Below, piece after piece: positions 28,414 through 38,341 of a stretch of 64,000 nt of DNA. Source of the stretch: Anaerosporobacter faecicola (lineage in GTDB: Bacteria; Bacillota; Clostridia; Lachnospirales; Lachnospiraceae); assembly GCF_012070565.1 (NCBI RefSeq), contig NZ_JAAQRO010000008.1:62001-126000 (forward strand), written 5' to 3'. The translations under genes were made by a program, and so were the position numbers. The notes below the pieces were generated by a model. It did not search any database and was not told where the DNA came from. It saw only the letters and a program-made list of their open reading frames with translations. How positions within the stretch are numbered: position 1 is the stretch's first letter; every line of letters starts with the position of its first letter.

Positions 28414-28534
28414 AAACATCACCAAATACGTACGATTGAGGCAATTGATCATTTCTTCTCTCATAGCACTAAGTAAAGCCGATACATTGCTGTAGGTGCT
28501 TTCTCAACACAATCATAAATACATGGCGATGTTT
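28414..28534 (-). terminator. Large structured element with terminator-like end behind ssp
   Basis: Arms 28414-28438 and 28510-28534 pair over 23 of 25 positions. On the minus strand the structure ends in seven T residues, like an intrinsic terminator, 77 bases past the ssp stop. The 71-base interior can fold further: AGCAC/GTGCT and a TACA-GCAA-TGTA hairpin with a GNRA-type loop. It may be an elaborate terminator, an independent small RNA or an old MITE-like insertion. Confidence 0.6.
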
Positions 28535-28610
28535 CTTTTTTTTATGAAGCTACACGAATAATACGATCAAGCTCCACTAATTGTTACTTGAGACTGGTTG
28601 TCTCGATCAA

Positions 28611-28835
28611 TTATTGACCTGAAGAACCACCTGACATTGATTCTTCTTGTTTCTTGATCATCTGACGTACCATTTCTCCACCAACAGAACCATTTTGAGC
28701 ACTTGTTAAGTCTCCATTATAACCTGCTTTTAAAGGTACTCCAAGTTCTGATGCTACTTCCATTTTGAATCTGTTCATAGCTTCTCTTGCTTGTGGAACT
28801 TCCATTCTGTTAGAACCGCTGTTATTGTTTGCCAT
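28611..28835 (-). CDS. Alpha/beta-type small acid-soluble spore protein
   Basis: A 74-residue SASP that coats and protects DNA in dormant spores. It has the conserved germination-protease cleavage region RFKMEVASELGVPL and the DNA-binding C-terminal block GYNGDLTSAQNGSVGGEMVR, then a Gly/Ser-rich tail. ACGGAGGTG precedes the start. It is single-gene, presumably under a forespore sigma factor, but I could not assign the promoter. It shows that the host forms endospores. Confidence 0.96.
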   Translation of the reverse strand: MANNNSGSNRMEVPQAREAMNRFKMEVASELGVPLKAGYNGDLTSAQNGSVGGEMVRQMIKKQEESMSGGSSGQ

Positions 28836-29276
28836 AATAATGCACCTCCGTGGTTAAGATAGGACTGACTTCTTGTGAAATCGTCCGTTGGTAAGTTACA
28901 GACGTTTGATGTCTGTACTAATATTGTGACCCAGATTGCACAAATTATTATGGTAAGTTATGGACTTATTAATAATACAAAGAGGAAAAAAATCTAGTTT
29001 CATACGCAATGAAAAAGCATGATTTCCTGCCTCAAAACAGACTTTTGGGTTGGTACTATCATCTTAATATGATACGAACCAACCCTTGTCTTAGTGATTT
29101 TTCTGAGGATATTCTGCACTTGAATACACCTATTTTTCATACACTATGCGATAAGCGGCTACTAACAAACGCTTATCCAGGCCCGTTCTCAAAAACATCC
29201 TTTTCAAAACGTTGCATTTCACTGCTCATCTTACTACTAGTATTACGCGAAAATCCTCATTCTATTCTAGTCAAGC
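28836..29276. other. Structured intergenic region between ssp and a chemoreceptor gene
   Basis: No supported gene. It contains a strong hairpin (GGGTTGGT...ACCAACCC, 29047-29085, about 14 pairs), a second one (GATAAGCG/CGCTTATC, 29150-29177), a third (ACAGAC/GTCTGT, 28898-28916), and direct repeats TGGTAAGTTA at 28889-28898 and 28951-28960. None ends in a T run, so a simple terminator is not the obvious explanation. Confidence 0.5.
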
Positions 29277-30794
29277 TTATTTTTCAAGATATTTATCTAA
29301 GCCTTTTGCTGTTTCAATCAATTGCTCTAATAACTCTCTTGCATTGGATGAATCTTCTTTACTAACTTCGCTTACTTCTTCTCCTTGTTGTGCACTGGCA
29401 AATACTTCTTCACTTGCCGCTGATAATTGGCTAATATTATCTACAATAACTTGATTTGATGTAGATAATTCTTCTAATTTTGTATCAACATTGGAGATGT
29501 CCTTCGATAACATCTTCATGTTTTCATTTACTTTTTCAAAACTCGTTGACGTATCTGTAATAAGAGTGCCTTGTTCATTGGATACTTCAATATTCTCTTT
29601 TACCGTTATCAATGCATTGGTTGCTTCGTTATTTAATTCTTCAATAATCTTTGATATGTTCTCTGTTGCTTCTCTTGTCTGCTCAGCTAATTGTCTAATC
29701 TGATCAGCTACTACTGCAAAACCTCTACCAGCTTCTCCAGCTCTTGCACTCTCAATTGATGCATTCAAAGCCAACAGATTGGTTTGACTAGAAATAGAGA
29801 AGATCATACTTGTAATATCTTTTACTTGTTGCGTCTTCGTATGAAGTTCATCCATGGATTTTGCTACTACTTCATTGGTCTTTGCTACTTTATTTGCATG
29901 TTCCTGTAATTGTGTCATTTTATAAAGGTTTTCAGAAACCACTTCCCCAGATTCATTGGCTACTTGCACCATCTTTTTTGATAATTCAACAGTCTCCGTA
30001 ATAGATTCCTGAATGGTATTCGTCATTACTGTCTGTTCCTGAATGCTATCCGCTGTTACTTGTGTACTTGAACTGATTTCTTTTACCGCACTTCCAACTA
30101 CACCGATTGAATCGGATAATTTTACAACTAATTGATCGGATTCGATGGCACCAACCTTTACCGCTTCCGCAATATGCAAAACTTCATCTAACATCACTTT
30201 TTGCGCTTGTTGTTCATCTTGAATTGCATGAAGTGCATCATGATTAAACAAATGTCCAATTGCAGTACATCTTACAAGCATAACAACCGTTACGATGTAC
30301 AGATAGCTCTGTGCAATCAACGCTATATCCTCTGCTGGAATTGCAAACCGAACCACGTTAATGACTACAGGAATTATAGAAATGATTGCATAGACTGCCA
30401 TGATTCGTTCACGAAAATACAAGATCAACACAAGGAAAATTATAATTGTGGCATATAACAAATAATAACTATTTTCAGATATTAATAAAATTGAGTATAT
30501 TGCCAAAAAGCATATCGTAGATATATGCTTGATTTTCTCATACATTGGCATCTTAATCAACATAAAAATATCAATTCCTATATTGATTACAATCAATGCA
30601 TACACAGCAACAATAATAGGGTTATCCGCAATCTTTCCTTTGTACTGTATGATTGTCATAACGATGATTGTTATATACAGTATTATCGTCGAAATAACTA
30701 TGCATTGGTTTAAGACCTTCTCTCGTTCTTCTTTGTCCTTAAATTTCCTTTCTCTTTTCGTAAAAATCTGTTGTGTACGATTAATTTCGTTCAT
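29277..30794 (-). CDS. Methyl-accepting chemotaxis protein, six-helix membrane type
   Basis: A 505-residue chemoreceptor. About six closely spaced membrane helices (residues ~30-180) with no large periplasmic domain and no clear HAMP are followed by a cytoplasmic signalling coiled coil containing the hairpin tip ([37 protein letters not shown]). It would control CheA, perhaps sensing membrane or energy state. The ATG at 30794 follows GGGAG. It is divergent from the alanine symporter gene. Confidence 0.92.
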   Translation of the reverse strand: MNEINRTQQIFTKRERKFKDKEEREKVLNQCIVISTIILYITIIVMTIIQYKGKIADNPIIVAVYALIVINIGIDIFMLIKMPMYEKIKHISTICFLAIYSILLISENSYYLLYATIIIFLVLILYFRERIMAVYAIISIIPVVINVVRFAIPAEDIALIAQSYLYIVTVVMLVRCTAIGHLFNHDALHAIQDEQQAQKVMLDEVLHIAEAVKVGAIESDQLVVKLSDSIGVVGSAVKEISSSTQVTADSIQEQTVMTNTIQESITETVELSKKMVQVANESGEVVSENLYKMTQLQEHANKVAKTNEVVAKSMDELHTKTQQVKDITSMIFSISSQTNLLALNASIESARAGEAGRGFAVVADQIRQLAEQTREATENISKIIEELNNEATNALITVKENIEVSNEQGTLITDTSTSFEKVNENMKMLSKDISNVDTKLEELSTSNQVIVDNISQLSAASEEVFASAQQGEEVSEVSKEDSSNARELLEQLIETAKGLDKYLEK

Positions 30795-30960
30795 ATCCTT
30801 CTCCCATCTACACATAAAACATAAAGAAAAGCAACCCCTTAAAAATCTTTTCCTGTTTACGTGATAATCTATCTTTTTGCATGTATCAATCTATCATATT
30901 CCCCTTAAACATTTCATACATTATGTTAATCCACTTTCATTCGAATAAAGAGGGTATCTC

Positions 30961-32277
30961 ATGGATGTATTCTTTCAATTCATCAAGCACTGTAATCAAT
31001 TCATTTGGGGACTTCCAATGATTCTACTATTACTTGGAACACATCTGTTTTTTACGATTCGTTTACGATTTGTTCAAAAATACACGTTTCGAGGGATCCG
31101 CTTTTCCTTACAATCGGATTCCAGTAAAGACGGTGATGTCAGCAGTTTTGCCTCTTTAGCGACAATTCTCGCCGCCACCTTAGGTACAGGTAACATAATC
31201 GGTGTATCAACAGCTGTAGCTTTAGGGGGGCCTGGTGCCATATTTTGGTGTTGGATTACCGGAATATTTGGTATGGCAACATCTTATGCAGAATGCTACC
31301 TTAGTATAAAATATAGAAAAAAAACACCAACTGGCAAATATGTTGGTGGTCCAATGTATGTTCTAGAGCAAGGGCTTCATTCGAAAACACTTGCTGTTAT
31401 CTTCAGTTTGTGTACGTTAGCCGCTTCTTTTGGTGTCGGTTGTACCACACAAGCCAATTCTATAACCACCACAACATCTGCAACCTGGAATCTATCCCCC
31501 ATCACGATAGGTTTCCTTTCTGCTTTACTATGCGGCTTTGTCATCATCGGTGGCGTCAAAAAGATCGCCACCGTATGCACACGACTTGTCCCTGCTATGG
31601 GTGCATTTTATGTATTGAGTTGTTTTCTCATCCTATTTCTCAATCGGCACTATCTAATACAAGCAATTCAACTCATTCTCTCCTCTGCTTTTTCAAGCAA
31701 AGCAGCGACTGGTGGATTCATTGGAAGTACAATTCTTCTTGCTGCACGACATGGTGTCGCCAAAGGTTTATTCACAAATGAAGCTGGTTTAGGATCTGCT
31801 GCAATTGCTGCTGCAAGTGCTCGCACCAATGATCCAAGACGACAGGCTCTCATTTCTATGACTGCAACATTTTGGGATACTGTTGTTATGTGTGCCATTA
31901 CCGGGCTGGTGATCATCAGTAATATTCTTCATCACCCAGAGTCAATTACACAAGTAAATAATGCTGAGTTAACAACAGCTGCCTTTGCTATTATCCCCTA
32001 TGGTAAGATTTTACTTAGCTTCTCCCTAATTGCATTTGCAATGGCTACCTTAATCGGTTGGTCTTTCTTTGGTGAAAGTGCAGCATATTATCTCTTTGGC
32101 GAAAAAGGAATCAAATTCTACAAAATATGCTATATCGTAATGGTATTTATAGGTGCAGTCATGTCCTTGGATCTTGTTTGGGAACTATCTGATCTTGTTA
32201 ATGCTTTTATGGCATTCCCGAACCTTATCACATTGTTACTGCTCTATAAAATAGTACCTAGATACCCAAATGAATAA
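30961..32277 (+). CDS. Sodium:alanine/glycine symporter (AgcS family)
   Basis: A 438-residue inner-membrane transporter of the amino acid:cation symporter family with about ten to eleven helices. Signature segments: ATLGTGNIIGVSTAVALGGP, WCWITGIFGMATSYAE, GKYVGGPMYVLEQG, ARHGVAKGLFTNEAGLGSA. It imports Ala or Gly with Na+. AGAGGG precedes the start. It is convergent with the DJ-1-like gene, whose stop is only 18 bases away; no terminator was seen between them. Confidence 0.94.
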   Translation: MDVFFQFIKHCNQFIWGLPMILLLLGTHLFFTIRLRFVQKYTFRGIRFSLQSDSSKDGDVSSFASLATILAATLGTGNIIGVSTAVALGGPGAIFWCWITGIFGMATSYAECYLSIKYRKKTPTGKYVGGPMYVLEQGLHSKTLAVIFSLCTLAASFGVGCTTQANSITTTTSATWNLSPITIGFLSALLCGFVIIGGVKKIATVCTRLVPAMGAFYVLSCFLILFLNRHYLIQAIQLILSSAFSSKAATGGFIGSTILLAARHGVAKGLFTNEAGLGSAAIAAASARTNDPRRQALISMTATFWDTVVMCAITGLVIISNILHHPESITQVNNAELTTAAFAIIPYGKILLSFSLIAFAMATLIGWSFFGESAAYYLFGEKGIKFYKICYIVMVFIGAVMSLDLVWELSDLVNAFMAFPNLITLLLLYKIVPRYPNE

Positions 32278-32295
32278 TATCCTTATATAAGAATC

Positions 32296-32853
32296 TTATT
32301 GCTTAGACTGATATACAACTGATTTTGCAATACTATCAGCTAATTCTTTTCCTTCTAATTGTTCTACTAAAGCCAATGAAAATGCAACAGAGGATGACAT
32401 TGATCTACCTGTTACGATGGTACCATCAACAACTGCTTCCTCATCTACAATCGTAGCACCTTTTAACTTATCTTCATATCCCGGATAACAAGTTGCTTTC
32501 TTACCATTTAGTAATCCCATATTGCCTAATATACTAGGAGCGGCACATATTGCAGACACATATTTACCATTGTCATAAAATTTTTGTATTAATTTTTGTA
32601 ATGGTTTGCTTTCTGCAAGACGTGTTGTTCCTGGCATTCCACCTGGTAAAACTAACATATCGATTGCTTCATAATTTACATCATCAAAAAAACGTTCTGT
32701 TACAACAGCAATTTTATGTGCTCCATATACTTCCTTAATTCCCTTCATAGAGACCAAAGTAACATCAATCTTAGCACGACGTAGAATATCTACCGTGGTT
32801 AATGCTTCAATTTCTTCAAATCCATCTGCAAAAAAAACAGCTACTTTTTTCAT
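32296..32853 (-). CDS. DJ-1/PfpI family protein
   Basis: A 185-residue class I glutamine amidotransferase-like protein of the DJ-1 (ThiJ/YajL) branch. Seen: KKVAVFFADGFEEIEALTTV with the conserved Glu, MLVLPGGMPGTTRL, and the nucleophile-elbow Cys in YVSAICAAPSIL. Members act in oxidative or glyoxal stress as chaperone/deglycase candidates. The ATG at 32853 follows GGAGGA. The gene is monocistronic and convergent with the alanine symporter gene. Confidence 0.93.
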   Translation of the reverse strand: MKKVAVFFADGFEEIEALTTVDILRRAKIDVTLVSMKGIKEVYGAHKIAVVTERFFDDVNYEAIDMLVLPGGMPGTTRLAESKPLQKLIQKFYDNGKYVSAICAAPSILGNMGLLNGKKATCYPGYEDKLKGATIVDEEAVVDGTIVTGRSMSSSVAFSLALVEQLEGKELADSIAKSVVYQSKQ

Positions 32854-33299
32854 AATTAATCCTCCATAATATTCCTGATAAATATTGTCAAGCGTATTAT
32901 TTATTACCCTTCTATAATAACACAATTTTTTTTATAAGGGAATAAATTCTCAATAAGAAATATTGTTTATTTGCACTATTTTTATAATTACTTTCTTCCT
33001 TTTTCCAAGATTAAAATTTTCATTAATAATTTTGTTTGTTTCTTACTTTTATTTCTTTCAAAACCTTCTTCATTTTTTCCCAAATCCCCACAAATGACTT
33101 AACAAATCAAAGTTAAAATCTGCAATACTTAACAATAGAAGTTTTTACTCGAAAGTCAGGAAAATAGCTCCATTTTACGTTTTTTTTTCTAGATTTCTAT
33201 AATTCATTAATGTATAATGTTTTGGTTAATGTTTTGATTTGAGTATTTTTATTTTTCTATTTAGATGCTCAAATGAATTTAGAAAGTCGTAGTTTATGT
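32854..33299. other. AT-rich intergenic region upstream of pyrG
   Basis: About 450 bases with very low GC. No gene is supported, and no strong hairpin was seen. Promoters for the divergent DJ-1-like gene must lie near its left end. Confidence 0.5.
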
Positions 33300-33353
33300 T
33301 TGTGATAATTACATCATTTACTATATTGCACAATACAACATTTCGTTGTATTG
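33300..33353 (+). promoter_or_regulatory. pyrG promoter and 5'-end hairpin
   Basis: TTGTGA (33300-33305), 16 bases, TATATT (33322-33327). A 9-bp perfect hairpin CAATACAAC/GTTGTATTG (33331-33353) sits at or next to the predicted mRNA 5' end, just ahead of the AAAGGAGG ribosome site. It has no T run, so it is more likely a stability or translation element than an attenuator; the G-run leader attenuator known in Bacillus pyrG is not seen. Confidence 0.6.
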
Positions 33354-33375
33354 ATACGTAAAAGGAGGAACAATT

Positions 33376-34989
33376 ATGGCTGTCAAGTATGTATTTGTAA
33401 CTGGTGGTGTTGTATCAGGTCTTGGAAAAGGTATCACAGCGGCTTCTTTAGGTCGATTACTAAAAGCTCGCGGATATAAAGTTACCATGCAAAAGTTTGA
33501 CCCCTACATCAATATCGATCCAGGTACCATGAATCCCATCCAACATGGGGAAGTTTTTGTTACAGATGATGGTGCTGAAACGGATCTCGACCTTGGTCAT
33601 TATGAGCGGTTTATTGATGAGAGTTTGACAAAGCAATCCAATGTAACAACAGGTAAAATCTATTGGTCTGTTCTTTCTAAGGAAAGAAGAGGTGATTTTG
33701 GTGGAGGTACCGTACAAGTTATTCCCCATATCACGAATGAAATTAAAAGTAGATTTTATCGTAACGATGGTTGCGATGAAACACAGATAGCGATCATTGA
33801 AGTAGGTGGCACAGTAGGTGACATTGAAAGTCAGCCATTCTTAGAATCAATTCGTCAATTCCAACATGATATTGGTCGTGAAAATGCTATTCTTATTCAT
33901 GTTACTCTCATTCCATACCTAAGAGCTTCTGGCGAAATGAAAACAAAACCAACCCAAGCAAGCGTTAAAGAATTACAAGGTATGGGAATTCAACCTGATA
34001 TTATTGTCTGTCGTACGGAAGTTGCTCTAGAACCTGGTATCAAAGATAAGATTGCATTGTTTTGTAATGTCCCAAGCAAACATGTTATGCAGAATCTGGA
34101 CGTGGATACACTTTACGAAGCTCCTCTTGCAATGGAAGAAGAACATCTTGCGAATATCGCCTGTGAATGTCTGAATCTTCCTTGTCCAGAACCAGATTTA
34201 GCAGAATGGGAATCCATGGTGCACGCATTAAAGAATCCAACAAAAGATGTTACCATTGCTTTAGTTGGTAAATATACCGCTTTACATGACGCATATATCA
34301 GTGTTGTTGAAGCATTAAAACATGGTGCTGTTCCCCATCACGCTTCCGTCACAATCAAATGGATCAATTCAGAAGATATCACACCTACTAATGTAGTGGA
34401 ACATCTACATGACGTATCTGGTATAATTGTACCTGGAGGTTTCGGTAACCGTGGTATTGATGGTATGATCTACGCGATTCAATATGCTAGAGAGAATAAA
34501 ATTCCTTATCTCGGATTATGTCTTGGTATGCAATTAGCAATTGTGGAATTCTCCCGCCATGTGATCGGATTCGCTGATGCACACAGTGCTGAATTAGATC
34601 CAAGTACCAACCACCCAGTAATTCACCTTATGCCAGAACAAGATGGCATTGAGGATCTAGGAGGAACTTTACGTTTAGGGTCTTATCCATGTGTATTAAA
34701 AGCGAATACCAAAGCACATGAACTCTACGGAACAACAGAAATTTGTGAGAGACATCGTCATCGTTATGAAGTAAATAACTACTACCGTAATGATTTTATG
34801 AAACATGGTCTCGTATTATCTGGTCTTTCTCCAGATGGCCGTATTGTAGAAATGATTGAATTAGACAACCATCCATGGTTTGTTGCAACACAAGCGCATC
34901 CAGAATTCAAGTCAAGACCAAATCGTCCACATCCATTATTCAAAGGATTTATTGGTGCGGCGCTAGCCAAACAGGATCAATCATTATAA
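33376..34989 (+). CDS. pyrG: CTP synthase
   Basis: A 537-residue enzyme making CTP from UTP, ATP and glutamine. It has the N-terminal synthetase domain ([47 protein letters not shown]) and the C-terminal glutamine amidotransferase domain with Cys nucleophile in LGLCLGMQ and an HPEF motif ([12 protein letters not shown]). A perfect AAAGGAGG precedes the ATG. A palindromic mobile-element-like sequence begins immediately after its stop codon, ahead of the terminator. Confidence 0.97.
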   Translation: MAVKYVFVTGGVVSGLGKGITAASLGRLLKARGYKVTMQKFDPYINIDPGTMNPIQHGEVFVTDDGAETDLDLGHYERFIDESLTKQSNVTTGKIYWSVLSKERRGDFGGGTVQVIPHITNEIKSRFYRNDGCDETQIAIIEVGGTVGDIESQPFLESIRQFQHDIGRENAILIHVTLIPYLRASGEMKTKPTQASVKELQGMGIQPDIIVCRTEVALEPGIKDKIALFCNVPSKHVMQNLDVDTLYEAPLAMEEEHLANIACECLNLPCPEPDLAEWESMVHALKNPTKDVTIALVGKYTALHDAYISVVEALKHGAVPHHASVTIKWINSEDITPTNVVEHLHDVSGIIVPGGFGNRGIDGMIYAIQYARENKIPYLGLCLGMQLAIVEFSRHVIGFADAHSAELDPSTNHPVIHLMPEQDGIEDLGGTLRLGSYPCVLKANTKAHELYGTTEICERHRHRYEVNNYYRNDFMKHGLVLSGLSPDGRIVEMIELDNHPWFVATQAHPEFKSRPNRPHPLFKGFIGAALAKQDQSL

Positions 34990-34990
34990 A

Positions 34991-35264
34991 GATTAGGGTG
35001 TCACAAGCCCTTATTAAAACTTTCTTTCGTTAATTTGCACAAACACTAGCTAATCTCATGTAATACAGGACATAGTTTGATGAGCAACTGTATGAAGTCG
35101 TTGGTACTTTGGCTCTGTAGTTTAGAGCCTTATGTACCACTACGAACTTCAGCGGGGCGAGAGCGTGTTGCGATTGAACTATGTCCTGTATTACATGTTA
35201 AACAAACTCAAATTGTGCAAATTGACTGACCTCAAAATAAATAAGGGCTTTTGACACCCAAACC
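34991..35264. mobile_element. MITE-like palindromic element, full-length copy
   Basis: A 274-base imperfect palindrome. The ends are inverted: GATTAGGGTGTCA at the left and the complement of GGTTTGGGTGTCA at the right, with further mirrored blocks inside (AAGCCCTTATT, AATTTGCACAA, CATGTAATACAGGACATAGTT) and a central hairpin (GGCTCT...AGAGCC). It is flanked by (T/C)TATAAA on both sides (34984-34990 and 35265-35271), a likely target duplication; the left copy contains the pyrG TAA. It has no coding capacity. A shorter relative lies at 47.3 kb. Confidence 0.8.
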
Positions 35265-35272
35265 CTATAAAA

Positions 35273-35344
35273 AAACAATTTTCAAAAAAATGTCAAGATC
35301 TTCTTACTTCTTTCTTGACATTTTTCCATTGAAAATTGTTTTTT
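35273..35344. terminator. Nested bidirectional terminator behind pyrG
   Basis: An outer stem AAACAATTTTC/GAAAATTGTTT encloses an inner stem AAATGTCAAG/CTTGACATTT, with T residues at the plus-strand end. It should stop pyrG transcripts and transcripts arriving from the minus strand. Confidence 0.85.
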
Positions 35345-35405
35345 CTTACTATAATATGTATTAACCCATAAAACTTACTAAATACTTATTCCCCTCTACC
35401 ACAAT

Positions 35406-35951
35406 TCATTCCACAAATGCTTGTCTATATTCAGCAATCACATGTTCTTTCGGATTTAAACTTGCATAGATAGCGATCATTTCTTCTTCATTATAATAAT
35501 CCCTTACATAGAAGTTAAGATTAATATACGAATATTGTTGATAAATCGGATGGGTCGAAAATTGTTTCATAACCTCTATCCCTACATCAAATATCATTTT
35601 TTGAAATTCATGAAATTCTTTGCGAACGGTTATTCCATCGTTTTCAAAGAACTCATAACTTCTCAATTCCATTTCTCGTTGTAGCATCTTACTTAACTCT
35701 TCAAATTCTTGATTTGCACCACTAAAGATTTCCCATTCATCTTCATTGTATTTAAAATAGCAGTAATCCTCTTCTCCTTCATCAGAAAACAAGTTGAGAT
35801 ATTTCGTCGTATTAGCAGCTATTCCTATACTAGTGAGATCTGAAGCACACTCTAATGTAAATGCATAAACCCCTTTGTTCTTCTGTATTACTTCTACAAA
35901 TGCTTTTTCAACTGCATTAACTAGTTTTATCTGAAATAGATCTATCTCCAT
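35406..35951 (-). CDS. DUF4303-like protein
   Basis: A 181-residue soluble protein that I tentatively place in the DUF4303 family. It is rich in aromatic and acidic residues (GVYAFTLECASDLTSIGIAA near the N-terminus, DYCYFKYNEDEWEIF in the middle). The ATG at 35951 follows GGGGGAG; a TTG five codons upstream is rejected. DUF4303 proteins are found near polymorphic toxin immunity genes in some genomes, but no toxin is visible here. It follows the GH42 gene by 25 bases and is probably co-transcribed. Confidence 0.65.
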   Translation of the reverse strand: MEIDLFQIKLVNAVEKAFVEVIQKNKGVYAFTLECASDLTSIGIAANTTKYLNLFSDEGEEDYCYFKYNEDEWEIFSGANQEFEELSKMLQREMELRSYEFFENDGITVRKEFHEFQKMIFDVGIEVMKQFSTHPIYQQYSYINLNFYVRDYYNEEEMIAIYASLNPKEHVIAEYRQAFVE

Positions 35952-35976
35952 TCTTCTCTCCCCCAAGATTATATCC

Positions 35977-37926
35977 TTATGAACGTAAATCGATCACATG
36001 AAGATCAAAGGGCTGTAATTCAAACGGCTCTTGGTCAACAATATTTATCTTTTGTATATGTGATGTATTGTTGAATAGAAGCATGTATCGGTGATTCAAA
36101 TCCTCTCGTATGCTTCGTTCAACGCCATCTGGTAAATCTTCCATTCTCTCCACAGTTGTATCCCGGAATACTTCCATCATAAAATCATAATAAAAATCTC
36201 GTTCCAATATAGTACCTATGTAATATATTGTCCCTTTTCCGTATGTGTTTTGTGTTATTGCAGCCTTTCCCTTGTAAAAGTCTTCCCCGTAAACCCCAAG
36301 GACTTGCGCCGTATCTTCTTGTAAAATATCGGCCCATTGACTGCACGTATAACAGTTTCCATTCCTCATCTGTACAATATTCTTACTATCTCCCAAGGCA
36401 TCATATTCCTCCACATATGCACCTACTAATGGCGCAAATGGACCTGGTAGATTTTCCATAACACATGCATTGGTTTCATCTTTTACTCCTGTTCGATTCG
36501 TTAAGATGAGTTTTCCACCATTTTCCACAAAAAGAGTTAAGTTATCCACTACTTTTTGTGAAGCAATGTAGATCGTTGGTGCAATTATAACTTCATAACC
36601 AGATAAATCTTCCGTCATATTAATTATATCAATTCCTGCACCCGTCCGCATCACACCATTATGGAATAACTTTAATTGACTATAATAGTGAAATCCTTGT
36701 GCCTGTTGCTGGAATTTGAATGCATTATCCTGTTCATGAGAAAATAATAATGCAACTTTATTCTTAATAACAGTTCCCTCTAAAAATCCTAATTGATCAT
36801 GAACAGTTTCACAAAGAGAACGAAATTCTTGGTATCGCCTTCCTTGTACATTATTATGATCTAGGATTCCATGCCAAAACATCTCCGCACCTTTCATTGC
36901 ACTACGCCACCGAAAATGTAGTATAAGGTCAGCACCTCTAGCAATTGCTTGTAATGCATACCCCTTTACCATATTCGGTTTCGGTGTTCTACAAATAGGC
37001 ATCCAGCATCCAGGTGCCCCACTGAGCTCCTCCATAATACAAAAGTTCTTACGCTTAATTCCTCTCGTTAGATCCAGATGAAATGCATGACTATAGATTT
37101 CTTCTTTTCCATCAGGAATTACTGTAACTGGATAATTATCATACGAAGCATAGGAAAGATCTTGAAACGTGTTATAGAAATCCGGTGTCATATTCCCTAG
37201 ATACATATTCGTTGTAATAGAGGAGGTTTTGTCAAATTCACGAATACATGCTGTCTGTAAACGAACAAATTGTTCCATGGACTCAGATGCAAATCGATAA
37301 TGGTCCATTAAAAATCCTGGATTTAACCAATGTTGTTGTTTTCCCATTGGGGGCTTTACTTGCGACCAGTCACTATATTCACCGCTCCACATTGCTGTCC
37401 CATAGGTTTTATTCATTTGTTCCAATGAACCATATTTCAATTTAAGCCATGTTCGAAATTTTTCTGTACATGCTTCACAGGTACAATGATAGGCTTCCAA
37501 TTCATTATCTATCTGCCAGCTTACAACTGCTTTCGATTTTCCATAATGCTCTGCCATCTTACTTACAATCTGTTTCGTTTTCTTGATCATTGATGGACTA
37601 TTATAACAACGATGTCCCCGTATACCGATTGTTACTTTATTGCCATATTCATCACACATCACAGCATCTGGATACTTCTCATAAAGCCATAACGGTGGAC
37701 AATTGGTTGGAGTTCCTAGGATCACCTCGATCCCCTTCTCTTCCAAAAGTGCAATTACCTCATCAAGCCATCCAAAATCATACACTCCTTCGGTTGGTTC
37801 AAGTCTACTCCAAGCAAACTCTGCAAGTCGGACAACTTTAACGCCAACTTCAGCCATTTGGGTAATGTCGTTCTTCCATAACACTTTGTCCCACTGTTCT
37901 GGATAGTAATTCACCCCAATTTTCAT
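35977..37926 (-). CDS. GH42 beta-galactosidase
   Basis: A 649-residue glycoside hydrolase family 42 enzyme without a signal peptide, so cytoplasmic hydrolysis of imported galactosides is expected. Seen: IGVNYYPEQWDKVLWKNDI, LAEFAWSRLEPTEG, acid/base Glu in WQIDNELEAYHC, zinc-type cysteines (TPTNCPPLW; CTCEAC) and the nucleophile Glu in CIMEELSGAPGCW. The C-terminal part holds the trimerisation and beta domains. The ribosome site is AAAGGAG. It sits in a small cluster with a CPxCG mini-protein and a DUF4303-like gene; no transporter is adjacent. Confidence 0.93.
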   Translation of the reverse strand: MKIGVNYYPEQWDKVLWKNDITQMAEVGVKVVRLAEFAWSRLEPTEGVYDFGWLDEVIALLEEKGIEVILGTPTNCPPLWLYEKYPDAVMCDEYGNKVTIGIRGHRCYNSPSMIKKTKQIVSKMAEHYGKSKAVVSWQIDNELEAYHCTCEACTEKFRTWLKLKYGSLEQMNKTYGTAMWSGEYSDWSQVKPPMGKQQHWLNPGFLMDHYRFASESMEQFVRLQTACIREFDKTSSITTNMYLGNMTPDFYNTFQDLSYASYDNYPVTVIPDGKEEIYSHAFHLDLTRGIKRKNFCIMEELSGAPGCWMPICRTPKPNMVKGYALQAIARGADLILHFRWRSAMKGAEMFWHGILDHNNVQGRRYQEFRSLCETVHDQLGFLEGTVIKNKVALLFSHEQDNAFKFQQQAQGFHYYSQLKLFHNGVMRTGAGIDIINMTEDLSGYEVIIAPTIYIASQKVVDNLTLFVENGGKLILTNRTGVKDETNACVMENLPGPFAPLVGAYVEEYDALGDSKNIVQMRNGNCYTCSQWADILQEDTAQVLGVYGEDFYKGKAAITQNTYGKGTIYYIGTILERDFYYDFMMEVFRDTTVERMEDLPDGVERSIREDLNHRYMLLFNNTSHIQKINIVDQEPFELQPFDLHVIDLRS

Positions 37927-37978
37927 ATAGAATGGTCTCCTTTATATTATTCCTTTTGTCTTTTTCCAATTCTCAGAC

Positions 37979-38149
37979 TTATGTATTTTGTTCTCCAACA
38001 TACTTTAATTCCATATTCGTACACATTCCTGTCATATCCATACGCATATGAGGATATTCCATTGTATCTTCTGGTGAAAAAGACACCCAATATTGCGGAA
38101 CCTGATGATGAAATCCGCATACAGGGCACTCATATAAGTAGTTTTCCAT
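37979..38149 (-). CDS. 56-residue CPxCG mini-protein
   Basis: A short gene with a clear AGGAGG ribosome site before the ATG at 38149. The translation begins MENYLYECPVCGFHHQVPQY and continues through a Met-rich middle (YPHMRMDMTGMC) to a TAA. The CPVCG knuckle resembles half a rubredoxin/zinc-ribbon site; a third Cys (TGMC) is the only other cysteine, so metal binding may need dimerisation. It lies 52 bases upstream of the GH42 gene and shares its strand. Function unknown. Confidence 0.7.
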   Translation of the reverse strand: MENYLYECPVCGFHHQVPQYWVSFSPEDTMEYPHMRMDMTGMCTNMELKYVGEQNT

Positions 38150-38341
38150 ACCATATCCTCCTATTATATTATCCCCTTCTAATCTTCTTCAAATCTAGAC
38201 TAATTTTAGCATATCTATTCACAAAATCCCATAATTATTCGCCTTCAAAGTATAGGAAAATTGTTCTATTTACAAGTAGTATATTGGGTAATCGTACCAA
38301 TTCATATCTTTCATACAAAATAGATGAAATCCATCTAAAGA

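Noticed and set aside
29009-29365. 118-codon plus-strand frame before the chemoreceptor gene
   Set aside because: It overlaps the chemoreceptor's 3' end in antisense and crosses two hairpins; composition looks non-coding and no family was recognised.
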